A stretch of DNA of 64,000 nucleotides, taken from NCBI GenBank assembly GCA_021776235.1, contig JAJFGG010000121.1, forward strand, positions 1-64,000, given 5' to 3'. Shown piece after piece: positions 51,829 to 60,098 of the stretch (the first letter of the stretch is position 1; the number at the start of each line of letters is the position of its first letter). This DNA comes from Alphaproteobacteria bacterium. GTDB taxonomy: Bacteria > Pseudomonadota > Alphaproteobacteria > GCA-2731375. Both the position numbers and the translations under genes were made by a program. The notes below the pieces were generated by a model that worked only from the letters and a program-made list of their open reading frames with translations, was not told the DNA's origin and searched no databases.

Positions 51829-52545
51829 TCATTCCGTGAGAACTTTCATTTCAAATTTTCGCAGCACTTCTTCTGTCGTGACAACGTCGGCGAATTGCCG
51901 GTCCATGTCGAACAAACTGATATCATGGGATATCCCGATGCGGTCAAAGACACAATCGGCGGGGACGATGGCGCGGTAGTTATGGGCCGCCGCATCAAAG
52001 ACTGTCGCCCGTATGCAATTGGAGGTGGCGCCGCCGACAACGACCAATGTGTCGATGCAAAAATGGATCAACATGCCGAGCAGCGGCGTACCGTGAAAGG
52101 CGCTGGGTTTCTTTTTGACAAAAACGTAATCGCCCAACTGGGGCGCGATGTCGGCAACAATCTCGCTGCCGATGGTGCCATCAAGACACCAATATTCGGA
52201 TTCCAGCAAGTCGCGCTTCAGGCGGTAGACACCCATGTCCGAACCATCAGGCGCAAGCACGAACCGGGTATAAAATACCGGCACCCTGGCCGCCCGCGCC
52301 GCGTCCAGCAAGATCCTGGTTTTGTCCAGGGCGGCCCATCCGCTGGGGCCGCAACGAGAGGGATATCTATCGTCGTCCTGATCCCGTGTCCCAACCATGT
52401 AGTTCTGACAATCTATGACGATCACCGCCGGGCGTTCACCAAACCCCATGCGCCGGGCGAAGCGGCCACGGTCGATCACGCCCCTGTCATGTGCGTCGAG
52501 ATACTTTTCCCAAACAGGCGGCGGTGTTGCTGGTCGATCAGCCAT
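51829..52545 (-). CDS. isochorismatase-fold hydrolase, N-carbamoylsarcosine amidase-like
   Basis: Protein of 238 residues. Triad residues: Asp in 'VIVIDCQNYM', Lys in 'VFVKKKPSAFHGT' and Cys in 'GGATSNCIRATVFDAA'. The N-terminal 'RGRFARRMGFGERPAVI' and C-terminal 'DRIGISHDISLFDMDRQFADVVTTEEVL' track Arthrobacter N-carbamoylsarcosine amidase more closely than other superfamily members, so a carbamoyl- or ureido-amino-acid substrate is likely. Its ATG overlaps the CoA-transferase stop by one base (TGATG), so it is the last gene of a three-gene operon. Two HyuAB pairs in the window could supply carbamoyl amino acids, an inference only. Confidence 0.87.
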   Translation of the reverse strand: MADRPATPPPVWEKYLDAHDRGVIDRGRFARRMGFGERPAVIVIDCQNYMVGTRDQDDDRYPSRCGPSGWAALDKTRILLDAARAARVPVFYTRFVLAPDGSDMGVYRLKRDLLESEYWCLDGTIGSEIVADIAPQLGDYVFVKKKPSAFHGTPLLGMLIHFCIDTLVVVGGATSNCIRATVFDAAAHNYRAIVPADCVFDRIGISHDISLFDMDRQFADVVTTEEVLRKFEMKVLTE

Positions 52546-53756
52546 CAAATTGCTCCCATATTTCTGAGGCGTTTGAAGTCCTCTTCGTCCAGACCAATTT
52601 CTCCGCCAAGGATTTCCTGGTTGTGTTCGCCCAGGCGAGCGCCGGCGAAACGAACTTCCCCCGGCGTGCGGGAGAGGAAGGGGAAGGCATTTTGCATGCG
52701 AACGGAACCCAGTTCGCCATCGGGCACCGAGATAATGTCCTGGCGGGCGAGATACTGCGGATCCTCGAATATCTGCGAGATGTCATAAACCGGGGCGATG
52801 GCGGCCTTGGCTTCTTCGAAATTCCGCAAGACCTCGTCCAGATCATGCATGGCAATCCAACCGCCAACGATGGCGTCGACCTCCTCGACATGGGCGATGC
52901 GGCTCTCGGAGGTTTCGAAACGGGGGTCGTTCGCGGCCTCCTCCCCACCGGTCAGAATAAGAACCCGCCGCACGATCGACGGAGCTGCCGCCGACAATGC
53001 GACCCAATGATCATCTTTCGTGCGGTAGGTGTTTCTGGGCGCGTTGTTGATTGAGCGATTGCCTGTGCGCCCTTGGATCATACCGGTCTGATCGAACAAT
53101 GTCGGTTGATACCCCAACAGCGCGAAAAGCGGCTCGTAGATGCTGAGGTCGATATACTGACCAAGGCCGCTGCCTTCGGCATCCCGTTCGTACAGCGCGA
53201 ACATGGTCGCAAATACGCCATAGTGTGCCGCAACGCCGTCGGCCAGGCCGAAGGGGGGCAATGTCGGCGGGCCATCGGTTTCACCGGTAATATGGGCAAA
53301 GCCGCTGAAAGCCTCGGCCAAGGTACCAAAACCGGCGTGTCCGCGCATGGGTCCAGTTTGCCCGAAACCGGTGACCCGCACCATCACCAGGCCAGGGTTG
53401 ATCTCGGAAAGGGTCTCCCAGCCCAGGCCCCAGCTCTCCATCGTGCCGGTGCGAAAGTTTTCGACCACCACGTCGGCGTTGGCGACCAGTTGCTTGAAGA
53501 TCCCAGCACCCGCTTCAGATTTCAGATTGAGTGTAATGCAGCGTTTGTTGCGCGATACCACTTTCCACCACAATGGTATGCCAGCCTTTTTCTGACCGAC
53601 CGAGCGCAAGGGATCACCATCGGGATGTTCGATCTTGATAACATCAGCCCCGAAATCCCCCAGAATTGCGGCCACCAGAGGGCCGGCAAATATAGTCGCG
53701 CAATCGAGCACCCGCAGGCCCTTGAGTGGCAGGTTGGCATTACTGTCCACTGTCAT
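52545..53756 (-). CDS. CaiB/BaiF family (class III) CoA-transferase
   Basis: About 403 residues. 'LKGLRVLDCATIFAGPLVAAILGDFGADVIKIEHPDGDPLR' and 'ITLNLKSEAGAGIFKQLVANADVVVENFRTGTMESWGLG' are family hallmarks, and 'PFGLADGVAAHYGVFA' supplies the catalytic Asp. Transfers CoA between two carboxylic acids. The start is uncertain: ATG 53756 is used, overlapping the upstream lyase by 17 bases; ATGs at 53771 and 53774 are in frame. Pairing with a CitE-like lyase suggests cycles such as itaconate, mesaconate or citramalate activation followed by C-C cleavage. Confidence 0.9.
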   Translation of the reverse strand: MTVDSNANLPLKGLRVLDCATIFAGPLVAAILGDFGADVIKIEHPDGDPLRSVGQKKAGIPLWWKVVSRNKRCITLNLKSEAGAGIFKQLVANADVVVENFRTGTMESWGLGWETLSEINPGLVMVRVTGFGQTGPMRGHAGFGTLAEAFSGFAHITGETDGPPTLPPFGLADGVAAHYGVFATMFALYERDAEGSGLGQYIDLSIYEPLFALLGYQPTLFDQTGMIQGRTGNRSINNAPRNTYRTKDDHWVALSAAAPSIVRRVLILTGGEEAANDPRFETSESRIAHVEEVDAIVGGWIAMHDLDEVLRNFEEAKAAIAPVYDISQIFEDPQYLARQDIISVPDGELGSVRMQNAFPFLSRTPGEVRFAGARLGEHNQEILGGEIGLDEEDFKRLRNMGAI

Positions 53757-54633
53757 CCCCTGCGGCTTCATCATGATCGGCCGGCAATAAATTCGCGACC
53801 CGGCGGGCCTCTTCCGCAAACGGATAGTCGATGAGCTGGCCTTTGAAGGTCAGCGCCCCCCGGCCCGATGCAACCGCCTGATCATAAGCTTCAACGATGG
53901 CTTTGGCTTGTTCGATCTCCGCCCGCGTTGGACTGAAAGCCCTGTTACAGGCATCGACCTGACTGGGGTGTATGCAGCTCTTGCCGGCAAAGCCGCAGGC
54001 TCTGGCTTCCGCCGCCCAGGCCGCGAAGCCTGATAAATCGGCAATGTCCGTGAAGGCGCTGTCGTAGGCGGCAATGCCAGCCTCCCGTGCGGCGCCGACC
54101 AACGCCGACCAGGCCGGCATCAGCCGCGCCGGGCTGGCGGTCATGCCCATGGAAATGGCGAAATCACCAACGCCGAACTGCAGACCCGCCAGGCGGTGAT
54201 GTGCGCCTGCAATCTCGGCCACCCGCCGTACGCCGGCGGGACTTTCGATGGTGGCAAGGATGCCTACCGGGCGGTCGAAATTCCACTGCCGTTCCATGTG
54301 ATCCAGAATGTCCGCACAGAGCAAAATGTCATTGGGATCTTCGACCTTGGGCACATTCACCATCTGCAGACCTGGGCGGACGACGGCCAACATATCCTCG
54401 ATCATCACGCCGCTTGCACGGCTATTGAGGCGGACAACAACCTCTGCCCCGGCGGCCTGTCCCTGCTGGTCAAGGAAGTCGCACACCAATTGGCGTGCGG
54501 TGGCTCTTTCCCCGGCGGGGAGCGCGTCTTCAAGGTCGATGGATACGGCATCGGCGCCCGATGCCAGCGCCTTTGCAAACAACTCCGGCCGATTGCCGGG
54601 GACGAATAGCTTGCTTCGATACCAGTGCGTCAT
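53740..54633 (-). CDS. CitE-like C-C lyase (HpcH/HpaI/citrate lyase beta family)
   Basis: About 297 residues: 'RSKLFVPGNRPELFAKALASGADAVSIDLEDALPAGERATARQLV' (Asp-Leu-Glu-Asp), 'VRLNS', 'ATIESPAGVRRV' and 'QFGVGDFAISMG' give the Mg/CoA-ester site of malyl-, citramalyl- or methylmalyl-CoA lyase homologues. 'GKSCIHPSQV' near the C terminus is also typical. The start is given as ATG 54633; a GTG eight codons upstream (54657) is equally possible and neither has a good ribosome site. First gene of the lyase/CoA-transferase/amidase operon. Confidence 0.88.
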   Translation of the reverse strand: MTHWYRSKLFVPGNRPELFAKALASGADAVSIDLEDALPAGERATARQLVCDFLDQQGQAAGAEVVVRLNSRASGVMIEDMLAVVRPGLQMVNVPKVEDPNDILLCADILDHMERQWNFDRPVGILATIESPAGVRRVAEIAGAHHRLAGLQFGVGDFAISMGMTASPARLMPAWSALVGAAREAGIAAYDSAFTDIADLSGFAAWAAEARACGFAGKSCIHPSQVDACNRAFSPTRAEIEQAKAIVEAYDQAVASGRGALTFKGQLIDYPFAEEARRVANLLPADHDEAAGDDSGQ

Positions 54634-54740
54634 ATTGGAATGTCCATGTAGTACCACCTTGCAATGATCCTAAACGATAGATTGCGGAATCAGCGAGCGC
54701 GGTACCAGCCATGTTTTAGTATTTCCGGAATTTGGGGTGC

Positions 54741-54762
54741 GGGGGCGGAAAAACACGTCCCC
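54741..54762. repeat. REP-like hairpin GGGGGCG / CGTCCCC
   Basis: A 7-bp stem (54741-54747 with 54756-54762, one G-T pair) with an A-rich loop stands between the lyase and acyl-CoA synthetase genes, just before repeat copy C. Such GC-stem hairpins are the mobile part of REP/RAYT systems; here no transposase remains. It could also act as a weak terminator downstream of the synthetase on the minus strand. Confidence 0.45.
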
Positions 54763-54775
54763 GAAACAATAAGCT

Positions 54776-54817
54776 GATGTGTAGCCAGATAGCGAATATT
54801 CAAGAAGAAAGACCTGA
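54776..54817 (+). repeat. dispersed repeat copy C
   Basis: This 42-base stretch ends with TTCAAGAAGAAAGACCTGA (54799-54817), identical to copy A at 49891-49909; its upstream part is only loosely similar to the other copies. It lies in the 192-base gap between the minus-strand synthetase (54850-56400) and the lyase gene. No transposase coding sequence remains next to it. Confidence 0.65.
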
Positions 54818-54849
54818 ACCAAACCCTCCCTACCCGCTAATGTTATCGG

Positions 54850-56400
54850 TCATAAGATGCGGCTTTGCCGGTCACCCCAGTACCGGTCGCGCAGAACACG
54901 CTTGTAGAGCTTGCCCGTCGGCAGGCGCGGCAGTTCGTCGATGAAGTCGATGGAGCGCGGGCATTTCATCGACGCCAGATGTTCATGGCAGAATTGCATA
55001 AGTTCATGCGCCAACTCGTCGCCCGGCGTCTCTGCCGGCATGGCCTGCACCACCGCCTTGACCTCGTCGCCGAAGTCCTCGTTGGGTACGCCGAAGACGG
55101 CGGCGTCCATCACCTTTGGATGGGTGATCAGCAGGTTTTCGCATTCCTGGGGGTAGATGTTGACGCCGCCGGAGATGATCATGAAGGTGGCCCGGTCGGT
55201 CAGGTAGAGATAACCCTCCTCATCCACATAACCCATGTCGCCGACCGTGCTCATGCTGCGGTCGGGGGAATAGGCTTCCGCCGTGCGTTCGGCGTCGTTG
55301 AAATATTCGAATGCGCTGGCGTTGACGAACCAGACGGTACCGGGCGTGCCCGTTGGGCAGGGCTGCATCTCATCGTCGAGAATATGCATTTCGCCAAATT
55401 TCACCTGGCCGACGGTGCCCGGGTGGGCCAGCCATTCCGCGCTGTCGCAGTAGGTCAGGCCCTGGGCCTCGGTGGCGCCGTAATATTCTTCGATGACCGG
55501 CCCCCACCACTCGATCATCTGTTGCTTGACGGGCGCCGGACAGGGCGCCGCCCCGTGCACCACAACCTCCAATGACGAAACGTCATAAGCCTTGCGCACC
55601 GCTTCGGGCAGCTTCAGCATGCGCGAGAACATGGTCGGCACCAACTGGCTGTCGGTGATGCGGTGCTTCTCGATCAGGGACAGGTAGAGCTCCGCGTCGA
55701 AGCGCTCCATGATGACCGTGGTGCCGCCGACGCGGATGGTGAAGTTGAGGGCCACGTGGGGCGCCGAATGATAAAGCGGCGCCGGCAGGAGAAGGATCAT
55801 GCCCTCGCGGCAATGCCACAGCTGCATCAGGAACTGATAGACCGGCAGGGGGTCGTCGGGCGCGTTTTCGGGCAGCGGGCGCAGGATGCCCTTGGGCTGA
55901 CCCGTGGTGCCCGAGGAATAGAGCATGGCATTGCCGAGGCTTTCGTCGGCGATCGGGGTGTCGGGAAAACCCGCCGTGGCCTCGTCCAGGCTGACCACCT
56001 TGCCGCCGTCGCCCGGCCCATCGACGACGATGCACAACTGAACGTTGGGACAATGGGCCAGCGCGGCCAGCGCCACCTCGCGGCGGTACTGGGAGGTGAT
56101 CAGCACCTGGCTTTCGGAATTGTTGACGATATAGGCCAGTTCCTCCGCCGTCAGGTAGGAGTTGACGCAGGTGTAATAGTGCCCGGCGCGTTCGCCCGCG
56201 CCGCAGCATTCCATATAGCGGACGTTGTTTTCCATGAAAATAGCGTAGTGATCGAGCCGCTGCAGACCCCGTGCGCGCAGCAGATGTGCCAACCTGTTGC
56301 AGCGCGCCTCGTACTCACCATAGGTCACAACCTCGCCGCTCTCGGCCATGATGAAGGCCGGCCTGTCTGGATACTGCGCGGCATATTTACCTGGATACAT
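54850..56400 (-). CDS. AMP-forming acyl-CoA synthetase (second paralogue)
   Basis: Protein of 516 residues in the ANL superfamily. P-loop 'MLYSSGTTGQPKGILRPLP', 'IEEYYGATEAQGLTY', 'MSTVGDMGYVDEEGYLYLTDRATFMIISGGVNIYPQECE' and the C-terminal Lys in 'PTGKLYKRVLRDRYWG' are intact. It is collinear with the gene at 8216-9757 with matching ends and near-equal length, so the two are paralogues. GGGAGG stands about 12 bases before ATG 56400. No decarboxylase or hydratase accompanies this copy; the nearest neighbours are a CoA-transferase/lyase operon on the same strand 190 bases downstream. Confidence 0.94.
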   Translation of the reverse strand: MYPGKYAAQYPDRPAFIMAESGEVVTYGEYEARCNRLAHLLRARGLQRLDHYAIFMENNVRYMECCGAGERAGHYYTCVNSYLTAEELAYIVNNSESQVLITSQYRREVALAALAHCPNVQLCIVVDGPGDGGKVVSLDEATAGFPDTPIADESLGNAMLYSSGTTGQPKGILRPLPENAPDDPLPVYQFLMQLWHCREGMILLLPAPLYHSAPHVALNFTIRVGGTTVIMERFDAELYLSLIEKHRITDSQLVPTMFSRMLKLPEAVRKAYDVSSLEVVVHGAAPCPAPVKQQMIEWWGPVIEEYYGATEAQGLTYCDSAEWLAHPGTVGQVKFGEMHILDDEMQPCPTGTPGTVWFVNASAFEYFNDAERTAEAYSPDRSMSTVGDMGYVDEEGYLYLTDRATFMIISGGVNIYPQECENLLITHPKVMDAAVFGVPNEDFGDEVKAVVQAMPAETPGDELAHELMQFCHEHLASMKCPRSIDFIDELPRLPTGKLYKRVLRDRYWGDRQSRIL

Positions 56401-56721
56401 TGTCGTCTACGCCTCCCAGAGTTTTGCTGCCTATTCCGGCAAATGTTATCGGCACAGTTGTTGTCCGTCCATGACGGTTGATCGGGCCGTCGATACCGCC
56501 AGGAAACTAGGTTTGATGGAATGGCAAAGGGTCGGGACCGTCTTCCTAAAAATGCGGCATCTGGCTACAGAGAAATTTACTCGGAATTTCAAGAAAAATG
56601 ACCTGACCCCGGCCCCTCGCGCCAGCACGCCACTACCAGTTTGCGTTTTTTGCTACCCATTGCGCGGGAGTATCGAAATTTCTTCTTATGGTGCATCGAC
56701 AGGCCTGTTGGCTGTTGGTTC
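56401..56721. other. 321-base intergenic stretch with dispersed repeat copy B (56554-56606)
   Basis: The stretch contains the acyl-CoA synthetase promoter region (minus strand, near 56401-56460) and, at 56554-56606, a third version of the RAYT-associated repeat (GCATCTGGCTACA ... TTTCAAGAAAAATGACCTGA). The following 115 bases up to the XRE gene stop hold no transposase frame that I can recognise. The only open frames are short and without family resemblance. Confidence 0.55.
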
Positions 56722-57141
56722 TCAGCCAGCATTATTTACCTGCACTTCGGCTATTGCGTTCTCAATCGACCTATAGACGCGAACGGCATCGACGAACGGC
56801 ATTGCAACATTCAGAACCAAGCGTACATTTTTCTCATCCAAGGGGACCATCTGAAGACCGCCATCAAATATCATGTGTGATGCGCCCTCATTGATGTCAG
56901 AATTTATTTCGGCTATTGGGCTATTGGCTGTTACATTCGCCACTCGCTGGGCAAAATCATCGGGACTAATTTCTAATGCCTTGATTATTCTTGCTTGCGC
57001 AACAGAACCAAAAGGTGCGTCATCGCGAAGAATTCGCGAAATATAGGTGTTACTACATTCGGCCTTCCTTGCTAAGCCGCTCTGATTTAGGCCTTTTTCT
57101 ACCAACAAGGATTTCAACACCGTCAATTCCGGTTTTTGCAT
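56722..57141 (-). CDS. XRE-type helix-turn-helix regulator
   Basis: Protein of 139 residues. The N-terminal half is a Cro/CI-type HTH ('VLKSLLVEKGLNQSGLARKAECSNTYISRILRDDAPFGSVAQARIIKALEI'). The C-terminal half (about 75-139) is a small domain with no family I can name ('GLQMVPLDEKNVRLVLNVAMPFVDAVRVYRSIENAIAEV'), possibly ligand- or protein-binding. GGGAGAA precedes ATG 57141. It is divergent from the GIY-YIG gene at 57257 and AT-richer than the surroundings; it most likely controls that gene and itself through the repeats in the shared gap. Confidence 0.85.
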   Translation of the reverse strand: MQKPELTVLKSLLVEKGLNQSGLARKAECSNTYISRILRDDAPFGSVAQARIIKALEISPDDFAQRVANVTANSPIAEINSDINEGASHMIFDGGLQMVPLDEKNVRLVLNVAMPFVDAVRVYRSIENAIAEVQVNNAG

Positions 57142-57188
57142 TCAAGTTCTCCCACGGGGTCATATTTAGTTCTAATTGCAGTTTATTA

Positions 57189-57206
57189 CACTTTAATGCA
57201 CTTTAA
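57189..57206 (+). promoter_or_regulatory. two CACTTTAA repeats, 10 bases apart, in the divergent gap
   Basis: CACTTTAA occurs at 57189-57196 and again at 57199-57206, in phase with one helical turn, in the 115-base AT-rich gap between the XRE gene and the GIY-YIG gene. This is a plausible operator for the XRE protein, overlapping where promoters for both genes would have to lie. The call is an inference from geometry. Confidence 0.4.
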
Positions 57207-57256
57207 ATCAAGGCCCATGAAAGGGTAGCGCCCGCTTTTTCCATGGAGGTGGCCAA

Positions 57257-58171
57257 ATGACAGCTAACGCTCAGGGCCGTTCGCTTGAACTGTTTTTCAT
57301 CGACGGCAAACCGGACGGAATGCTGACGGCGGAGGTTTTTAATTGGACCGGTCATGTGTTGATGACGCCGCGGGTGCAGTTGAGCAAGGCACTGCAACGG
57401 GCAGAGGCAGGCTTTACCGGTGTCTATTTATTGTTGGGTGAGGATGAAGGCGAACCACTTGCCTATATCGGCGAAGGGGAAAATATCGCCAGACGGATCA
57501 AAAGCCATGACATCCAGAAGGATTGGTGGACCACGGTGGTCCTGATTACTTCTGCCGCCAATAACCTGCACAAGGCTCATGTGCAATATCTGGAAGCGCG
57601 ACTGGTAGAGGAATCCCGCGCCGCCGCCCGCGTGCCATTGGAAAACAGCACTACGCCATCACGCCCCTCCCTGCCGGAAGCGGCACAAGCAAATATGGAG
57701 GCATTTCTTGATTATCTGCTGATGGTGTTGCCCGCCCTTCGTGTTGATATGTTTCTAAGGAATACCCGACCGCAAGCCACGAAAATCGATGTCGGTGCGG
57801 CAACGCAATCAGCACCGGTCTTTGAAATGACCCTGAAGAAAGAAGCAATCCATGCCACCGCCACATTGCAAGATGGAGAATTCATTGTTCAAGCCGGATC
57901 AATGGCGCGTAATGAATGGGTTGGAAGCCGTGCGGAAAAAACCTCTTATTGGAAGTTGTTTCACGAATTAGTGGCCCAAGGCGTTTTGATCGAACAAGGC
58001 AAGCACCGTGTCTTTACTGAGAACTACGCCTTCTCAAGCACCAGCGCCGCCGGTGCTGTCATCAACGGGAGGTCTACCAACGGTCCAAAATACTGGATGG
58101 TGCAAGGCACGGGCCAAAACTATAGAAATTGGGAAGCCGAAAAACTTGCCCTTGAACAGGAAGGCGAGTGA
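57257..58171 (+). CDS. GIY-YIG nuclease with DUF4357 domain
   Basis: Protein of 304 residues. A GIY-YIG domain occupies about 50-130: 'FTGVYLLLGEDEGEPLAYIGEGENIARRIKSHDIQKDWWTTVVLI' carries the GVY and YIG motifs and the catalytic Arg; a Glu follows in 'YLEARLVEESR'. The C terminus (about 215-295) has the DUF4357 pattern 'GSRAEKTSYWKLFHELVAQGVL' and 'FSSTSAAGAVINGRSTNGPKYW'. Proteins of this form are scattered and often near restriction-modification or mobile DNA; their role is not settled. GGAGG lies upstream of ATG 57257. It is paired with a divergent XRE regulator, the layout of a regulated nuclease or defence module. Confidence 0.87.
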   Translation: MTANAQGRSLELFFIDGKPDGMLTAEVFNWTGHVLMTPRVQLSKALQRAEAGFTGVYLLLGEDEGEPLAYIGEGENIARRIKSHDIQKDWWTTVVLITSAANNLHKAHVQYLEARLVEESRAAARVPLENSTTPSRPSLPEAAQANMEAFLDYLLMVLPALRVDMFLRNTRPQATKIDVGAATQSAPVFEMTLKKEAIHATATLQDGEFIVQAGSMARNEWVGSRAEKTSYWKLFHELVAQGVLIEQGKHRVFTENYAFSSTSAAGAVINGRSTNGPKYWMVQGTGQNYRNWEAEKLALEQEGE

Positions 58172-58251
58172 TGACGCGCTATCAATTGCATTTCAAATCG
58201 TATGGAAGAGAGGCCCATCCTTCTGTTCCTTCTCATTGGGAAGTTTGGTAA
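58171..58251 (+). CDS. 26-codon ORF overlapping the GIY-YIG stop
   Basis: An ATG overlaps the last base of the nuclease gene's TGA (TGATG) and opens a 26-codon frame ('MTRYQLHFKSYGREAHPSVP' plus six residues) ending at TAA 58249-58251. No family is recognisable. It is probably the truncated start of a former third gene, since the next 120 bases to hyuB contain no continuation. Low confidence. Confidence 0.2.
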   Translation: MTRYQLHFKSYGREAHPSVPSHWEVW

Positions 58252-58373
58252 TTACGGTGTAACTACGGGAAAAGCGGACGCGAAACTCAAATCTCATCCC
58301 CGTTTTGGGCCGTCCCCATGGTCGGTACTGCAGCGCTCGCCGCCGCCAGCGACTATGGTTTCGATATCAACGA

Positions 58374-60098
58374 TTAATCGCTGCCCGGTTCAAATCCGTA
58401 ATACCGGCTTAGATATTCCGCACTGAACTTGCCGCTGCGATGGTCCGCGGCCAGGGCGTCGGCGTCGCGTTCGCCGGGCGGGCCATAGCCCCCTGCCCCC
58501 GGTGTTTCGATCACCAGGGCATCCTGGGGCCCGACGGCGACATGGTTCGGCTTGTCGGGCAGGGTTTCGTCGTTGTGGCCGGGGCCCTGGATGGAAAAGC
58601 GCCCGGTGCCGCCCGGATGGCCGCCGAAGATGCCCCAGGGCTGATGGGCAAAGCGTTCGCCCATGCCGGAGAATATTGTTTCATGCCCCATGGGCCGCAC
58701 TACCCGGCGGATGCCCAGGCCGCCGCGGTATTTGCCGGCGCCGCCGGAATCCTCGATCAGGCCGTAACTTTCCACCAACAAGGGATATTCCGCCTCGATC
58801 GCCTCCACCGGCAGGTTGGAGGTGTTGGTGATATGGACCTGCACGCCGTCCTTGCCGTCCTTGGTGAAGCGCCCGCCGAAGCCGCCGCCCAGGGTTTCCA
58901 GATAGACGTAAGGCCGGTCGTAGCGGGGGTCGTGGCCAAAGAACACCGCCGTCACATTGGCGCCGTTGGCCGCACCCACGGCCTGTTCCGGCAGGGCCTG
59001 GGCCAGGGCGCCGATCAGCACATCGACGATGCGCTGGGAGGTATTGGCCCGGCCGGCGACCGCCGCCGGATGCACCGCGTTGACCAGGGTGCCCAGGGGG
59101 GCGCTGATCTCCACCGCGCGGATCAGCCCGTGGTTGTTGGGCAGATCCGGGTCCAGCATGGCCTTCAGCACATAATAAACCGCCGATTGGGTGGCGTTGA
59201 AGGTCAGGTTGAAGTTGCCCTTCATTTGCGGCCCCGTGCCGGCGAAATCGAAGTTTATATTTTCGCCTTCCACATCGATCCGCACCGAAATCGGAATATC
59301 GACGGTGCCCATGCCGTCATTGTCCAGCAGATCGATAAATTCATAGCGGCCGTCGGGAATAGAGGCGATGCCGTTCCGCAGGCGGGCCTCGGTGCGGTCC
59401 ATGATGGCAGCGAAGGAGCGCGTCAGCAGGGCCGGTTCGTAACGCCGGGATAGCTCCACCACACGCCGCGCGCCCAGACGGCAGGCCGCGACCTGGGCAA
59501 AATAGTCGCCCCGGCGTTCGTGGGGCACCCGCACGTTCAACAGCAACAGATCGAAGACGTCCTGAACCAACTCGCCCGCCGCGAACAGGCGCACCAGGGG
59601 GATACGCAGCCCCTCCTGATAGATTTCCGACATGCCGCCGGCCATGCTGCCGGGGGTCATGCCGCCGATATCGGCGTGGTGCGCGATGTTGCAGACAAAA
59701 CCCAGAAGTTGGCCATCGACGAAGCAGGGCATGGCCAGGTTGACGTCCGGCAAATGGGTGCCGCCGGCCACATAGGGGTCATTGGCTACGAAAATGTCGC
59801 CGTCCACCATGTCCTCGACCCGGTATTTCTCCAGCAACCGTTCCATCATGCCCAGCATGGAGGCGAGATGAATGGGCAGGGAATTTTCCGCCTGCACCAC
59901 CAGGCGGCCCCGGGCGTCCGTCAGGGCCGTCGAATGGTCCCGGCGTTCCTTGATATTGGTGGAGTAGGCCGCCTTGGTCAGGGCGATGTACGTTTCGTCG
60001 GTGATGGAACGCAGGCTGTTGCGCAGGATTTCCAGGGTGATGGGATCGGGCTCTTGCGCGGGATCCATAGCGCCAGCATTTCCAGGTGCTTCAGCCAT
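58374..60098 (-). CDS. hyuB: hydantoinase/5-oxoprolinase family subunit B (second copy)
   Basis: Protein of 574 residues: 'DPITLEILRNSLRSITDETYIALTKAAYSTNIKERRDHSTALTDARGRLV', 'GDIFVANDPYVAGGTHLPDVNLAMPCF' and the C-terminal 'DALVIETPGAGGYGPP' are HyuB hallmarks. Its ATG (60098) lies within the hyuA end, overlapping by eight bases, so translation is coupled. It differs clearly from the copy at 47214 (for example 'TLEILRNSLRSITDE' against 'SVGIMWDRLVAISDE') and belongs to another subgroup. The genes in this operon are the TRAP transporter, hyuA and hyuB, suggesting uptake followed by hydrolysis of one substrate. Confidence 0.93.
   Translation of the reverse strand: MAEAPGNAGAMDPAQEPDPITLEILRNSLRSITDETYIALTKAAYSTNIKERRDHSTALTDARGRLVVQAENSLPIHLASMLGMMERLLEKYRVEDMVDGDIFVANDPYVAGGTHLPDVNLAMPCFVDGQLLGFVCNIAHHADIGGMTPGSMAGGMSEIYQEGLRIPLVRLFAAGELVQDVFDLLLLNVRVPHERRGDYFAQVAACRLGARRVVELSRRYEPALLTRSFAAIMDRTEARLRNGIASIPDGRYEFIDLLDNDGMGTVDIPISVRIDVEGENINFDFAGTGPQMKGNFNLTFNATQSAVYYVLKAMLDPDLPNNHGLIRAVEISAPLGTLVNAVHPAAVAGRANTSQRIVDVLIGALAQALPEQAVGAANGANVTAVFFGHDPRYDRPYVYLETLGGGFGGRFTKDGKDGVQVHITNTSNLPVEAIEAEYPLLVESYGLIEDSGGAGKYRGGLGIRRVVRPMGHETIFSGMGERFAHQPWGIFGGHPGGTGRFSIQGPGHNDETLPDKPNHVAVGPQDALVIETPGAGGYGPPGERDADALAADHRSGKFSAEYLSRYYGFEPGSD

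Noticed and set aside
58384-58400. GGTTCAAATCC on the plus strand, like a tRNA T-loop
   Set aside because: No acceptor stem, anticodon arm or CCA partner can be folded around it, and it lies inside the 3' end of hyuB.
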